A stretch of 64,000 bases of DNA from Phyllostachys edulis (GCA_036346405.1 CM070548.1:75026628-75090627), one strand, 5' to 3'; shown: positions 1-12,468, numbered from the stretch's first letter. Notes: generated by a model not told the origin, from the letters alone. Numbers and translations: made by a program.

Positions 1-1083
1 ACTATCCCTATAGGTTCTCCGAGTCCGAGCGGCACAGCATCCTCTTTGCTTGCCGCGGATGTTTGTCGCCTGTCGGCTGTCGCTCGGTTTGTTCATATAG
101 TGTGAGCGCAGTATGCCATTAGCACATTATTTATACCTTGTTAATCATCAAATATTCGATGTTTTCTAGAACTATAACTGATTCTAGTTTGCATGATCTA
201 CGGTCTACCAACTGACGCAAAACTTCGCGAACAATGACATGGAATGGATGCTTCAACCGAAAATTAGGCACGTCCATCCTACCTAATTCTAAACGAGGAC
301 GGGCCCCGCTGAACGCGCGGACCACCAGAAGAGAAAGAAACGGGCAGGTTTCACCGTGAGGATAGATGGGCGGAGAAAACGAAGGTAAAGAAGCTCTGCC
401 AGCGAGACGACGGTGCCGCACGGAGTGCGCGAAGATCCGGCACGCCGTGTCGCGAGCCACCGAGCGTGTCTGACAGCGAGAAGAGAGCGCAGCACGATCG
501 AGCGGCCAACGCTCGTACGGCTATGCCGACAGCCACGGACGCGAGTGGGCGCGATTGCACGGGCATCGATTTCCTGCCGACGTAGACAGCGCCGGGAGCA
601 GTAATAAACGCATTGGAGTACGTTAGTGCCAATCGAACACAACCAGCATTTCACCAGGACGCCTTGCACGTTCGGCAAATTGTATCAACTGTAAGATGGT
701 GAAAACAGGTCAGGGTAATTCTGAAGGGACTAGCGGCCACTAAAGTCAGAAATGGCAAAACACAGAATCCTACCCATCAACTGTTGAAATGGAATCCACA
801 CTGTAGTACCCAGATGAACCCAAACCGGAAATAACCACCAGAACAGTGGCATGGTAGAAAATCGAAATGAAGTAATCGATCAACCATGCAAATCACAGCG
901 AAGGCAAATGCACACAAACTACCATAGGTATTCAACAACAGCCATGGCAAGCACAACCATGCTTAATGAAAATATGAAATTGGTTCCCGAAACAGTAGCA
1001 CTAATTCTGGCTTTAAGAACACTGAAAAATATTGCTGATCCAACTTGGAACCAAAAACTCAACATGCCATCCACCAAGGCATT
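1..1083. other. 3' flank and 3' UTR side of RPL14
   Basis: There is no gene that I can support here. The segment next to position 1083 must include the RPL14 3' UTR, but I see no unambiguous polyadenylation signal to fix its end. The overlapping open frames at about 130-680 lie in a GC-rich patch on both strands and have no family resemblance. Confidence 0.5.
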
Positions 1084-4000
1084 CTAAGCCGCGACCTCCT
1101 TCTTGAGTTTGGCAAGCTCTTGCCTGATAGCACCACCCCTCTGTTCATACACAAAACACTAGCGTAAGCAAGTGATGTAAATAGTACCTTACAATAATTA
1201 ATCGTATGACAGTAAAATGTCCCACCTTGATCTTCGCCAACATGACCTTAAACCTGTCAAAGTCATTGAGCGACGCTCTCCTCTTCTGAACAATCAGCTT
1301 CTTGCCCCACGAACTATTCTCCCACTTGTTCTTCACATCTTCAAAAGGATAACAGGCATTCAAATAACAACTGCACACAGGACCAAATATAGCAGAGGTA
1401 GGTAGCACAAGATTCATCATTACCAGCTTTCTCCATTGCCTTGATCAAATCTGACTTCTTAGGGACACGCTTGATGTCAATCTTGATATCAGTCAGGGAA
1501 AGCCGCTTGAAGTTCATCTGGCACCTGACCATATCAGGGGCATCCACAAGTGCCTGATTCACAGAATGCATCAGAGTAATGAGAAATTAAATATTTAAAG
1601 TGCCACAACAAAACCAACTACAACAAAGAAAATGAGCTAAGCTCACATAATTAGACTGCCACTGAAAGCACAACCAATAGTTACAAACGTATGTATGGTG
1701 ACTGAAACCTTAGTTTCTTCAAGAAATAAATGCAATCCAACTGGTCAATGGCAATTCCATCCATAGGTTCATCACAGGAAACAAAGATTGTCGAGATTTC
1801 CAGCGTTGCCCCGCAGCTGCAACTTGGGGGTAATCGGCAGCCTGGGCATTCACCCTGCCTAGACGGTCAGCGCCGGTCCAAGGCGCGGCGGCTTCAGGGC
1901 GGCCCAAGAAGGCGCCTCCACCTCCCGGTCGACGCAGGATGAGGCCCAAGGGCGTGGACGCGGGCTGGTTCGATGCTGTCGCTGCCGTTTAAGTGTTGCC
2001 CCTGTCGATTCCACCGCGCCGCCAGCCGAATCAACATCGCCGCCACTGTTTCCGTGTCACCTCTGTCGATTCTGAAGGGATACGGGTAGACTACGCTAGC
2101 CGACAATTCAAAAAATTCTATTACGTAAACCAGGAAATCATGCAAGTAGAAGATCACAGAACGTTACCACTAGACGCGCAGTGCAGCAGAAGAAGAATTG
2201 GAGAAGCCTGATCTAACATAGAGCGCGTCGATGAAGTGGTCGTAGTCGATCGTCCAATGTCGAGCACGTTGATACAGTGGTCGTAGTCGATCGTCCAATG
2301 TCGAGCACGTTGATACAGTGGCCGTAGTCGATCGTCCAATATTCTCGCGAGTCGGTCGTCTCCTCCAACAACCTCTGCAGTTCCTTGTGAATATCGCAGA
2401 ACGTCCTCAAGCGCAACAGCAACCGCAGTAACGCCTCTACGATATCGACACGTCTAGGGAAAGAATACCGTAAATCGGTGTGCTAGCACCAAGTCGCACG
2501 ACAGAGCTCTCTCGAGAAGATGTCAGCTAGGGTTTTGGTGGAATAACTCACGTGTCTCGTCTCCTCCAATAGCCTCAAGCATCTCTTTATGTAGTGCCCA
2601 TGACAGATCCTATCAAACATGTTTGTTCCAATCCGTTAAGTGTGTGACCCGTTAGGTTCATGCGCAATCGATTGTGACTCGGAAACTCCTTTCTAATCAC
2701 GATTCACGAGTTGTCAGCGGCTCGTAGCAGAACATAACGATTCCCGAATACACACGAATTATATCAGACGAACCTTAATGCAATATGATCTACGACCAAG
2801 TTCATATCACTAACGACTAGCTCGTGTCTCTATACGACCAGTTTATATTTGGTATCGAACAGTTTGTAACTCCTTACAACCAAGTTTCAACCACATAGTT
2901 TATTCTCCCTTTGCCTCACGACAACTGGTTTGAACTCCAAGTGAGATGTTGTGTCATCCATGGAGTGTTTAATACTTTCTCAATCGAGTGTCGGATAACT
3001 TCACGTGGTCGAACACTTCAACCACTAGTAGCATGACCATGCACTTTCTTTATCCGACCACATCGAGGGGCCCAAAGATATCTCTCCTGTTATGTTAGGA
3101 GGGTCAATCACATTCTTCCGTATGTTTCATAGCATACACGAAAGCTACCTTTATAACTACCCAGTTACAGAGTAGCGTTTGGCAACTCTTAAATATACTA
3201 TCACACATGTAGGAAACTATGTTGATCTCAGGTCTAAGGATTATACATCCTCATTGCTTGAGATCAACTGACGACATATAAAATCATAACAATCTCAATA
3301 GTGTCTCAAGGTGGGTCAATCTAACCCTATGTTCTCTAACATGTGTTCACATTATTGATTCGATATCCCTATATCCATGACCGGTGAAACATGGTCATCA
3401 ATCAATACATGTGCCGGTCGATAGAGTCACTAGCGTTCCGACCAGTAACATCCGACTAAAGATTCATTTAGAACATCATATAAGCTAAAAGAGTTTCAAC
3501 AACAAGTCACATACTTGTTAATCTTCATAACCAGTGATTCATTTAAAGAACAAAATAACATTTATTCAATAACTCATAATCATAGATACAATCATATCTA
3601 TGATTGCCTCTAGGGCATATCACCAACAGATTCCACAGTGCTGCCGGCCAAATTGATGTCGTTGTCGCTTTCCCATCGTTGGATTTTGTCTCCCCACTGC
3701 CGGATTTTGTGCTGATTGGAAGGCGGCGGCGGGATGAGAGAGGGGAGAGAAGGAGAGAGCGAGGCAAAGGCAGAGGAGGGCAGGCGTAGGGCAAGGGGAT
3801 AAGGAAGGGCAATGGAGGCTGAGGAAGACTGGAAGGCTGGGCTGTTCCGACTGATCGATGTTGCGGTCGAATCAATGATGGGTTGGGCTGGACTGGATCA
3901 GGCCAGCCAGGTAAGTTTCTTTTCCTTTTCTTCTTCGCTTCCTTCTCCTCTCCCTCCAGCTGCTTCTGTTCGACTGGCGCCTAGGCGGTGCGACGCCTAG

Positions 4001-4582
4001 GCAGCCACCCTCCGCCCGCCTTCCGCCGTGAACACTGAGATTTCTCTTTAAACCAATGCATTAAATCCACTATTCCCAAAACAACACAAATACTATAGAT
4101 GATGCATATAATGCTAAATAACAAGGTTTCCACAAGATCAACTGCTAGTAGATGAGGTTATGCTACTCCGCGGTTCAATTCTATGTTTCGCTAGATGTTA
4201 GCGTATAATACACTTGGCATATTCCTACATTTCTGACAAAGCACTATCCATAGCAACAAGTTTTCTCATAACAACAAAGCATACTCGTAGAACTCTAGAT
4301 CCATATCACAACAGCGCGCACAAATGCAAACAGTACCAGAAGTACAGAACGAGCATAGAGACAGTTAGAGAGTTCGACCAACTCTTACCCGGTTCTGGTC
4401 GACAACGTCGACGATGACGACGAGGCGGCCGTAGTCCTTGCCGTAGTTCACCAGGGCCACCCGCCCGATCTCCACGAACCTCTTGAACGGCTGCACGCGA
4501 AGGCACAAACACACAACCCGATCAAACACGCGTCGCTGAAAACATACCGTAATCCCACAGAACCCAGCGATCCACGTACCAT
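1084..4582 (-). CDS. RPL14: 60S ribosomal protein L14 (eL14), five coding exons
   Basis: This encodes the large-subunit ribosomal protein eL14, a cytoplasmic translation component. The exons on the minus strand are 4582-4580, 4490-4389, 1553-1424, 1338-1226 and 1140-1084. All introns are GT-AG, and the exons sum to 405 bases, or 134 residues, the usual plant length. The joined protein starts MPFKRFVEIGRVALVNYG, has the KOW-like VVIVDVVDQNR stretch, then RCQMNFKRLSLTDIKIDIKR, KNKWENSSWGKKL and a basic tail ending AKLKKEVAA. The first coding exon is only the ATG, followed at once by the intron donor GTACGT. Intron 2 is 2.8 kb because it holds a solo LTR and other non-coding sequence. The gene is divergent from the GLTP1 gene, with a telo-box upstream. 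I see no frame damage, so it is probably functional. Confidence 0.96.
2073..3628 (-). mobile_element. Solo LTR of an Angela/BARE-like Ty1-copia element
   Basis: Read on the minus strand it begins TGTTGGTGATATGCCCTAGA, the characteristic start of Angela/BARE-type copia LTRs in grasses, and it ends with ...CCCTTCA. The 5-bp sequence GATTC flanks both ends (2068-2072 and 3629-3633), giving an exact target-site duplication. No primer site, coding sequence or second LTR is present. The 1556-bp unit is therefore one LTR left by recombination between two LTRs. It lies in intron 2 of RPL14 in the same orientation as that gene. Confidence 0.93.
2235..2340. repeat. 41-bp tandem repeat inside the copia LTR
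   Basis: A 41-bp unit containing cgtagtcgatcgtccaatgt starts at 2235, 2276 and 2317, about 2.6 copies. The copies are near identical. It lies within the 3' part of the solo LTR. Confidence 0.85.
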
Positions 4583-5560
4583 ATTTGCGGCGGTCGGAAA
4601 AAGCGGCGGCGCGGAGCAGGAGCTAGACGGCGAGGCGACGCGAGAGGGCGGGCGGAAAGGCAAGAGGAGGTAGGGTTTGGGGGTGGGAGTGGGGGATATA
4701 GGAAGCGTTCAGGTTCTGGTGAGCCGATGGATCTGATGTGGGGATCCCTGGCCGTCCGATCTAGGTCAGAGGGTAATAGGCTAGGCCCTTCATGCTTCTT
4801 TCTTAGGCTTGGGCTTGGAATGGATACATGGACCGTCCCGGGTAATAGGATAGGCCCTTCATGCTTCTTTCTTGGGCTTTCTGCGGATAATCTGATCTGG
4901 GCTCGGCCCATTAAATAGCACGGTATATGGATCATGAGCAATCGGCCTCTTCCCTCGATAAGAGCCAGGAGAGGACACAGAGATTCCGCTGCACTAATAA
5001 TATATCGCCCGGCTCGGGCATCTTCTTCTTTCTCCCCCGCACCGCACTTCTCTCCTTCAGTGAAAACCGGAACTTTATTCCGGTAGATATTGCTCTCTCC
5101 TCCGGCTCCGATCGTCCCCTCGGCGACAGGTAATACGAGAGAGAGGGAGAGAGATCATCTTTTGCGAGTCCGTGAAACAGTTAGTAATCGTCGGGCGTGA
5201 ATTTCTTTGCCAAAACATCTATTTTGGGTTTGGGTTTAGGCGTTTAGTAGCTTTGGTGTGAGTTCCGGATCTAAGCACACAAGATTAGGTAAGCGAGTCT
5301 ATGCGCTTCGTGGAGGTTTGATCTGATCCAGGGTCTCTGCGATTCTAGTCAGTGGTGGGACAAAACTTGTTAATTTAGCTTGATCTGATGCATGGTGTGG
5401 CATAATGGCTGGTTATTTATGATTAGATCTATCATTGGTGTTAGCAATTGCTGAGTACCGAATCCATGGCCATGGGGTCATAAGATTGTTGCTGGATCAG
5501 TGATTCCCAGTGGGCATGTTGTGTTTATTGATGCATTTGTTAATTCCTGCAGGTAGAAAG
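4583..5560. promoter_or_regulatory. Bidirectional promoter region between RPL14 and GLTP1
   Basis: This gap lies between the two divergent start codons. Towards RPL14, the telo-box AAACCCTA is on the minus strand at 4678-4671. TGGGCY site II motifs occur at 4873-4878 and 4898-4903, and on the minus strand at 4910-4905. Telo-boxes plus site II motifs are known as the promoter signature of plant ribosomal protein genes. Towards GLTP1, a leader exon probably ends with donor CGACAG|GTAATA at 5129/5130. A leader intron would then run to the acceptor CTGCAG at 5552, leaving an 8-base leader before the ATG. The transcription starts are inferred, not seen. Confidence 0.6.
4771..4879. repeat. 40-bp direct duplication in the shared promoter
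   Basis: A block of about 40 bp with taggcccttcatgcttcttt is at 4771-4810 and again at 4840-4879, offset 69 bp. It differs at only a few bases. Each copy ends in or next to a TGGGCT motif, so the duplication also doubles a likely site II element. Confidence 0.85.
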
Positions 5561-8216
5561 ATGGCAGAGACCGTCTTCACTCCCTCTTTGGAAGGGATGA
5601 AGCATGTCAAAGCAGATAGTGGGGTCATGCTCACCAAGCCCTTCCTTGATGTGTGCAGGCAAATCTTGCCTGTCTTGGGTAACTCCCTTCGCTCGTTTTT
5701 GCCACGAACTCACTTTTCTTGTCGTGCGTTGGACTTTTGGTCGCATGAAGTTCAGATCGTTAGTTGGGTTGATACATTGATTTGTGATGACCGTGTTTAC
5801 TTCAGTAGTGGGGTTCAGTGGTGAACGACCTAAATAATTTTTTTTAAAATTACATGTGACAGATGTATTGTGTTAAAGAGTAAGTTCTATAGGACAGCGA
5901 TCAGACCTGTGATGCTATATGGAGCAGAATGCTGGGCGACTAAAAGACAATATATACAGAAGATGAGTGTAGCAGAGATGAGGATGCTGCGGTAGATATG
6001 TGGCCACACAAGGTGGGATCGAATCCGCAATGATAATATACGTGATAGGGTGGGGGTAGCGCCAATTGAAGAGAAGCTTGTCCAACATCGCTTGGGATGG
6101 TTTGGATATCTCCAACGGAGGCCTTCTGAGGCACCAGTACGTAGTGGAATTTTAAGACGTATTGAAAATGTAAGAAGAGACAGAGGTCGATCAAGACTGA
6201 CGTAGGAGAAAGCAGTTAAAAGAGATTTGAGGGATTGGAATGTAGCTAAAGAATTAGCTTTGTATAGGAGCGCATAGAAGTTAGCGATCTACGTACCAGA
6301 ACCATAAGAAGGTTTAGGGGTGGTGTTTTAGGTTCTTGGCTCAGATGGCAGGATGTACGGCTTAGGGTTTTAGCCTTGTAGATTTTTTTACAAGGTTCTC
6401 GTCTCTTTGACCTTAAGGAGGTTTCATTCCTAGTCTACCCTAATTTGATTGGGACCAAAGGGTTTGTTGTTGTTGTTGTGACAGATGTATTGTCTAAACA
6501 GGTTTTTCAAGATTTTTTGACTAGCTTTCGCCAATGGGCAATGTTTCTATTGCTCTTGGAGATATGCAAGTCTAAATAAGCAAAAGGATAAGTAGATTTG
6601 AGGGCCTTGGGCATTTGACTTTAGCATAGGCGGATGGGTTGTTTTATGCTTTTCCCTCATTGATTTCGCTTGAAATTTAGTAATGCTCTTTGACTTGTTA
6701 GTTGTTGCATCATGGAGCATTCAAACTAACGTAAAATCTTTTGGGAATTGAAACATCTAGTGCTGTTGTGGGGTGTGCTGGGTTGCTCTAATTTATATTG
6801 CTGTACATGTAGTCCTGCTCCAAATACTGATTTGACACATCGATCAGGATCGATTTGTGACCTTTTATGGGAAAGCACCGTTATGTTTGATGTGGGAGTT
6901 CAGTACAGTCATCTATCTTATTCTGAACTTTAGTTTTTATTGCTCTTGAATCTTGATATGCTGGTAAATGTTGAATGTTTTTAGCACAGATCTATGTTGT
7001 GCTTGTGTTAGTCCTTCAATCATTTTTTTTTGTGTGTTGGCGTAAACTATACAAGACATATCTAGTCTAACAACAGTGGCTAAATTTTCCTTTGTGTTGA
7101 GGCCTACTTACTGGTGTTGCTTAAACAAGAAATTCTTCCATAGCGTTCATTGATTTCCCCTTTGTTTCCTGCTTTTGCGTATCAGATAAATTTGGAGCTG
7201 CTATGGCACTTGTGAAGAGCGACATTGGTGGTAATATCACGGTAAGCATCCCTTTCTGCAAGACTATTAATAAAAAGTCATGTTCCATTCCTCATTTGTG
7301 TTAGTAAATAATTGGTGTTGTTAATGTGATAAAGCATGCAATTATCCCTTTTGGAGCCCTCAGATTTCTATTTCATTTTCTTGACAACTGACGTGATCCT
7401 CTCCTGTCAGAGGCTGGAAAATAAATATTCTTCCGACCAATCGAAATATGAGTATTTATACAGCATGGTTCAAGAAGAAGTCCAAAACAAAATTGCAAAA
7501 GGTTCATCGAGCTGCACAAATGGACTTCTGTGGCTCACAAGGTGCTTCAAATTCTCTTGCATAATTTGTCACTTTTTATTGCAGCTTAATCAGCTTGCCA
7601 ATTACCAGACATATTTACTCAAAATTTTGCCTTTCAGGGCTATGGACTTCCTTGTTGAACTATTCCGTAACCTGCTTGAGCATCCAGACTGGACTATGAG
7701 TCAAGCTTGTACTGATTCATATACAAAAACTCTGAAGAAATGGCATGGCTGGCTTGCCAGTTCTAGTTTTACGGTATAATCTTTCACTCATGCTGACCTA
7801 CACAATCAGTGTATACATGGTGTCATCATGAAATTAGTACTAACTTTTTTTTAAAGAGAGTAGAGTTCAGGGGTCAAATAGACTTTTTCCTATTTTTTAT
7901 TAGCGTGCTTTTCCTTTGCCTTTTCATTTGGATGAATTACTCATATGAGGAAATGGCAGGTGGCTATGAAGCTTGCTCCTAACAGAGAAAAATTTATGGA
8001 GGTCATTAGTGGAACGGGTGACATCAAAGCAGATATTGAGAAATTTTGCACAACGTTTTATCCTTTCCTCAAAGAGAACCATGACTTTCTGGTATGGCCC
8101 TCATTCATCTGAAGACTTTTATCATTTGGTTCGTGCTGTCTGCTTTTAATGATATTTCCTACTATCTACTATTCTTGTAGGCCAGTGTTGGACTAGATGA
8201 TCTGAAGGCTTCTTAA
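5561..8216 (+). CDS. GLTP1: Glycolipid transfer protein, GLTP1 type
   Basis: This is a soluble GLTP-fold protein. Family members move glycolipids (glucosylceramides in plants) between membranes in the cytosol. Coding exons are 5561-5678, 7186-7241, 7411-7541, 7638-7773, 7960-8091 and 8181-8216. All junctions are GT-AG and the 609 bases give 202 residues, full length for the family. The headgroup-binding pattern is visible: SDIGGN (Asp52, Asn56), the Trp99 of LLWLTRAMDF and His138 of KKWHGWLAS. Arg59 stands where human GLTP has a lysine. The C-terminus ends SVGLDDLKAS, as in plant GLTP1. The ATG follows the leader-intron acceptor by eight bases and starts MAETVFTPSLEGMKHVK. Intron 1 carries a LINE fragment. 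No disabling change is seen. Confidence 0.95.
5872..6476 (+). mobile_element. 5'-truncated LINE (RTE-like) in GLTP1 intron 1
   Basis: The translated stretch reads KFYRTAIRPVMLYGAECWA, then further reverse-transcriptase C-terminal patterns such as VQHRLGWFGYLQRRP, with several stop codons. It ends in a short (TTG)n tail. The 17-bp sequence tgtgacagatgtattgt is present exactly at 5855-5871 and 6477-6493, a typical LINE target-site duplication. Only the last 600 bp of the element were copied. It is in the same orientation as GLTP1. Confidence 0.92.
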
Positions 8217-9107
8217 TGCAATACACTGCAAGAATTACCCACAAAATAAATGGCTACTATCTTATGAAATTTTATTGTTGCCGAGGATATACTTTTTCCA
8301 TACCCATCTTCCGAAAATTTACAGGACAATAGTAAGTCCGTCAGAATGCTTGGGCCATAGCCCATGGCTACTACAAAATGAGATGAATGGATGTTGCTAT
8401 ATGGCAACAAATTGACCTTTTGAAGCCATTCCCTTGTTTAGCCAAAATTACATATAAAGCACTTTTACTCTGAGAGCTCTTCATCTACATCCCCGTACTT
8501 ATAAATTGGGCATTTTCGCATATTTAATTATATCCCAAATTCCCATGAGAATTATCATTCTGCTCCTTGCAAAAGTGGCGAACAAGTCCACAACCGTCGT
8601 GTTTAAAAATTCATTTTTTTAAACGAAATGTCGTTATGACCCCTTATCTTGTAGTTGACCGGTTTAAGAGAGCTTCATCTTCAAAACAAGGTAAAGCTCA
8701 TCTTCGGTAGCAATATTACCATTCGACAATTTTTACAGCCCAGCCATGTAAAAAAACAAAAAGAGCACGTCATAATGTCTAAAAAAGAAGAGCATGAATA
8801 AAAGAAATCCACAAGAGTTCTCCATAATTGCACTCCATAACGTCCATAACGTCCACAAACAGTACAAGTCCACAAACAGTACCAGTCATTCGAATATTCA
8901 CCGACATTACCATTATAAATTGGAAATTTGGAATGCGCCAAAATCCGGTAGTACAAGATATAGCACGCTACTTGGCCAACGAGACGCAATGCCACAGGCT
9001 TGAACGACATTGGTAGTTATAGAAGCATCAAAGGCTCAAAGCATCAGACAACATTCTCAAATGTGAAATGTGATATTGTGATGACAAACTAGGAGGATGT
9101 ATTCGCT
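8217..9107. other. Convergent 3' UTR interval of GLTP1 and RBM42
   Basis: This interval separates two converging genes and must hold both 3' UTRs and both polyadenylation regions. At 8835-8885 there is a short local repetition of cataacgtccaca and gtccacaaacagta. No other gene or element is recognised. Confidence 0.5.
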
Positions 9108-12100
9108 TCACTTGTGTAGAATACTTCTTTTCTGCACTTTGAGCTTCTTCTGTGGTTGAGTCTGCAGACATTCAGCACAAATCAGTTGAATGAGCACTGG
9201 TATATAAGAGGAATAGAAGATGTCTCCCAAGACCGAAACATGAGAACTAACCTTCAGCTTCTGCAAAGCTTCGTAGTCTATTCTATTCTTCCATGTGCTC
9301 TTTCGTAATTTGATTGGCCGATTTCCAACATATTTTCCTGCATGATATTAGCTGTGTAAGTTGGTCTGCAATACGAAGATTATTCAAGGATAAGGTGGCA
9401 TCCAAGTGTCACAAGCACCCTTACCGTTCATCTCTTTCAGTGCTGCAGAAAGATCCAATGCATTGGCAAAACTAACAAAGCCATAACCTTTAGTTTTGCC
9501 AGTCCACTTATCCCGTATAACCTGAAGCACAAGGCGTCCATAATCAGCACAATCATTTTAAAACAACGTAGTATTACAACAAACAAAGCTAAAAAAGTGC
9601 CAATGGAATGGACGAGGTAAAACTCACCCTAGCCATGTTGAAGGATGGATATTTTGAAAATGCCTTCGTAAGACCATCATCATTCACTTCATTCCCAAGA
9701 TCACCACAAAACAAACGGAAATCGTCTGTGGATGGGGAAAAGATGGCAATTATGAATGTGAAGGTACATAAAGATACATACCTAAAGAAAACTGATCAAA
9801 TGACATCGCTATTTGTCATCACTACAAACTAGTAGTAGGATAGCATATAGTCATGGGCAGGTGAATGCTAATAAACTTTCAAAACAATATAGCAATCATA
9901 AATGCCTTTGCAGGCTGCCAAGTTAGTAACCAGCAAAGCCACTGGAACTAAACACGATGAATGATACATCAGTCAAACATCACTCTTCCCATCCGCTTGA
10001 ACCAAATATACCGAAAGGTAAGGAGCAGCACAAGATGAGGCACCATTTGCAGCAAACACAAATCCTAAGAAGTTGTATTCGATGACATTCTTGAAGCGGA
10101 AGCTATAACAACCACAGAGCAGACAATGCTACCATGATTGACACAGCGACACTTGACTACAGTTTTACACATGACAATTTGCTGTTGGTAGCCACAGACA
10201 ACACCTCTATAGGCCATAGCTAATATGTAGTGCTCATACAGCTCATGTCACCTATAAGATCAATCCTGTCAAAACATAAAAGCATGCTAACCATATTAAT
10301 GAGACCTTGACAATTGTAGGAATGCTAAATCTGACTATAACAACCACAGTGTTATCTTGCAAAATACTAAAGATTGTGTGTTCCCTGAAAGAAAAAGTGC
10401 TAGACAATCTGTTGGAGCTGAGATATATTGTTCTTCTAACTATATTAGCTTACACAGGATAACAAACTGATGGGAGTAGTAGCAATGAAACATATTCTTT
10501 TTCTGGCTTACAGTCTTCTAAAACAAGTGACCACAGAAAAGAGGAACCAAAAATTGAAGCGTTCATAGACTATATGGGGGATTGTCTTTGTTGGGACAAT
10601 CCCCCCCAACAAACACTGCAAACCCCATGATAAGTGCATGCACCGAAACAAACAAATAAACGAACACCTACACAAATGACACATCAGAACCAAATGCCCG
10701 TTTAACAACATGCACCAAAATATATAATAGAACATTTTTCTCTACAAAAATATAAGTCCATAATTCCCATAAAATAGCAAATGTATATTCACAAGATGAA
10801 GTTAGGCATCAAAAAACAATGACAATACTTGCAAACAATTGATGTAAGCATAGAGATAACTGTAAAATGTTTACTATACATCTGCAAGCCCACCATCCAA
10901 TGTGACAAGCATCAACTGTTTGACTTGTTGGGCTACACATCACACCCCTCGTTCACCTTTAACAAAAAGGAAACAGAGCACTTTGTCTTAGAAGAAAGAA
11001 CAATACATAGAACATTAGATCTTGCCTGGGAGAGCGAAGGTGTTTTGAGGGTTTGTTGCCTTGATTGTAACAGACAATATGAGTTAAGAAAACGTTGCAT
11101 AGCCAAGTTCTACATTCCATAGATCATAGAACTGCAGCATCTGAAAAAAATTGTGAAGAAATAATACAGTTGAGATCTTACTTTCAGGCCAGCCAGCTAA
11201 CATCGGATCCTCCCAACATTGCCCAGCTGCCTTTCGAGGTACTGCCTTTTTGTTCGCTTCAACCTTCTTGTCTTTCTCACTATTCGCAATAGCAGTCTTC
11301 ACATTAGCTAGGGCTTCGGGCGTGATTATCTCCGAGTCTTTCTGGAACAGTTGCTGTGCCTGCATAATGATGCCATAATAGACTAGTTACTAACAGTTTC
11401 ACAACATAAAGAGCATCAAGAGAATAAAAATAGTATCGGAAGATCCATGTTTTATAAAGCTACACCCTAGTGCATTTCTATTTTTTACTGAACTACCACT
11501 TGCACTTCTATCAAACAAGTCTCTCATGTTAATACCTAGGTGCTAGTTGTTGGAAGATTGACGACTGTACCTCCCCACGGCCCACACTTGTACTCACTTA
11601 GCATCCTCTCTCTCTCTTGAAAAAAAAACTTGCATAATATATCTTATTTTGCATGCATAATTTTTGTGCAAATCTAGTGGAGCACACTGCAACACGATTA
11701 GGTTTTACATTGAACATTCCCAATTACTCCTAGGCCTCGCAAGAACAAAAGTAGGATGACGAATTCCCAAATGAACTTGGAGCAGCAGTCCATCCATAAT
11801 TCAAATGTCTATAGGTTAACTTTGGATCAAGACAAATGTTTCAATTAAGATTATTCATGCATTGTTCGGTCGGACTCACCCACTGTGCAACAGTATGGCA
11901 GAAAGGTGGATGTATTGCCAATTTGCCATGTGAGGCACCGATAATAGTGTAGCCTACAGAGTTTTCCCAGCGCGTAGCCATTACTCATCAGATCATTTCA
12001 CCACATACTCTAATCAAACACGACCAGATGCTAGCAGCCTAGCATCGCCACATCAAAAATCAGCCGTTGTTGAAGAAAATAGTAGTATAGTTTTGGGTGC

Positions 12101-12468
12101 GTTCCCATCCTGAAAAACCCCGAGCCCGAACCAAAGCCTCTGAAACAGCACAGCGTCTAGAACTCGTCCTCCCCTATCACCGAATTTACTGTCAACTACT
12201 CAACTACGCGAAGAAATTACACAAAAATGATCCCGGGAAATGGTAATCGGAAGGGGGCAGCTCCTACCTGCTGGACTTGGGACATGAGGTAGACGGCGTT
12301 GTACGCCGGCGCCGGCGCGGCGGTCGCCGTCGGCCAGGCGGGGTACTGCGCGCTCTGGAGGTGGAAGGGGACGGGGAAGTAGGACGGGGTCGCGGCCGCC
12401 GCCGCGGCAGCAGCAGGGTGCGAGAACTGTGCGGCCACGGAGGCGCGCGAGATGGACTGCGTCGACAT
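9108..12468 (-). CDS. RBM42: RNA-binding protein 42 homolog (single RRM)
   Basis: This is an RRM protein of the RBM42 family, which is linked to hnRNP K and pre-mRNA splicing in animals. The plant role is inferred. Exons on the minus strand are 12468-12268, 11359-11182, 9725-9628, 9521-9425, 9337-9252 and 9161-9108. All introns are GT-AG, and 714 bases give 237 residues. Residues 1-67 are low complexity with an alanine run. Residues 68-126 form the conserved helix-rich lead-in ending AGQCWEDPMLAGWPE. The RRM spans about 127-210, with RNP2 LFCGDL at 131-136 and RNP1 KGYGFVSF at 170-177. The basic tail ends KRSILHK. The ATG is chosen because MSTQSISRASVAAQFS matches the usual N-terminus and opens the long first exon. 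No damage is seen. Confidence 0.94.
10576..10605. repeat. Short perfect hairpin in an RBM42 intron
   Basis: An 11-bp arm gggggattgtc at 10576-10586 is followed by an 8-base loop and its exact complement at 10595-10605. It lies in intron 2 of RBM42 (9726-11181). The rest of that intron and intron 1 (11360-12267) show nothing recognisable. Confidence 0.6.

Noticed and set aside
131..678. Overlapping frames near the left window edge
   Set aside because: They are open on both strands through GC bias, with no domain and no splice or start context.
1145..1571. Separate small genes overlapping RPL14 exons 3 and 4
   Set aside because: They are the RPL14 exons read through into introns. Splicing explains the whole conserved part.
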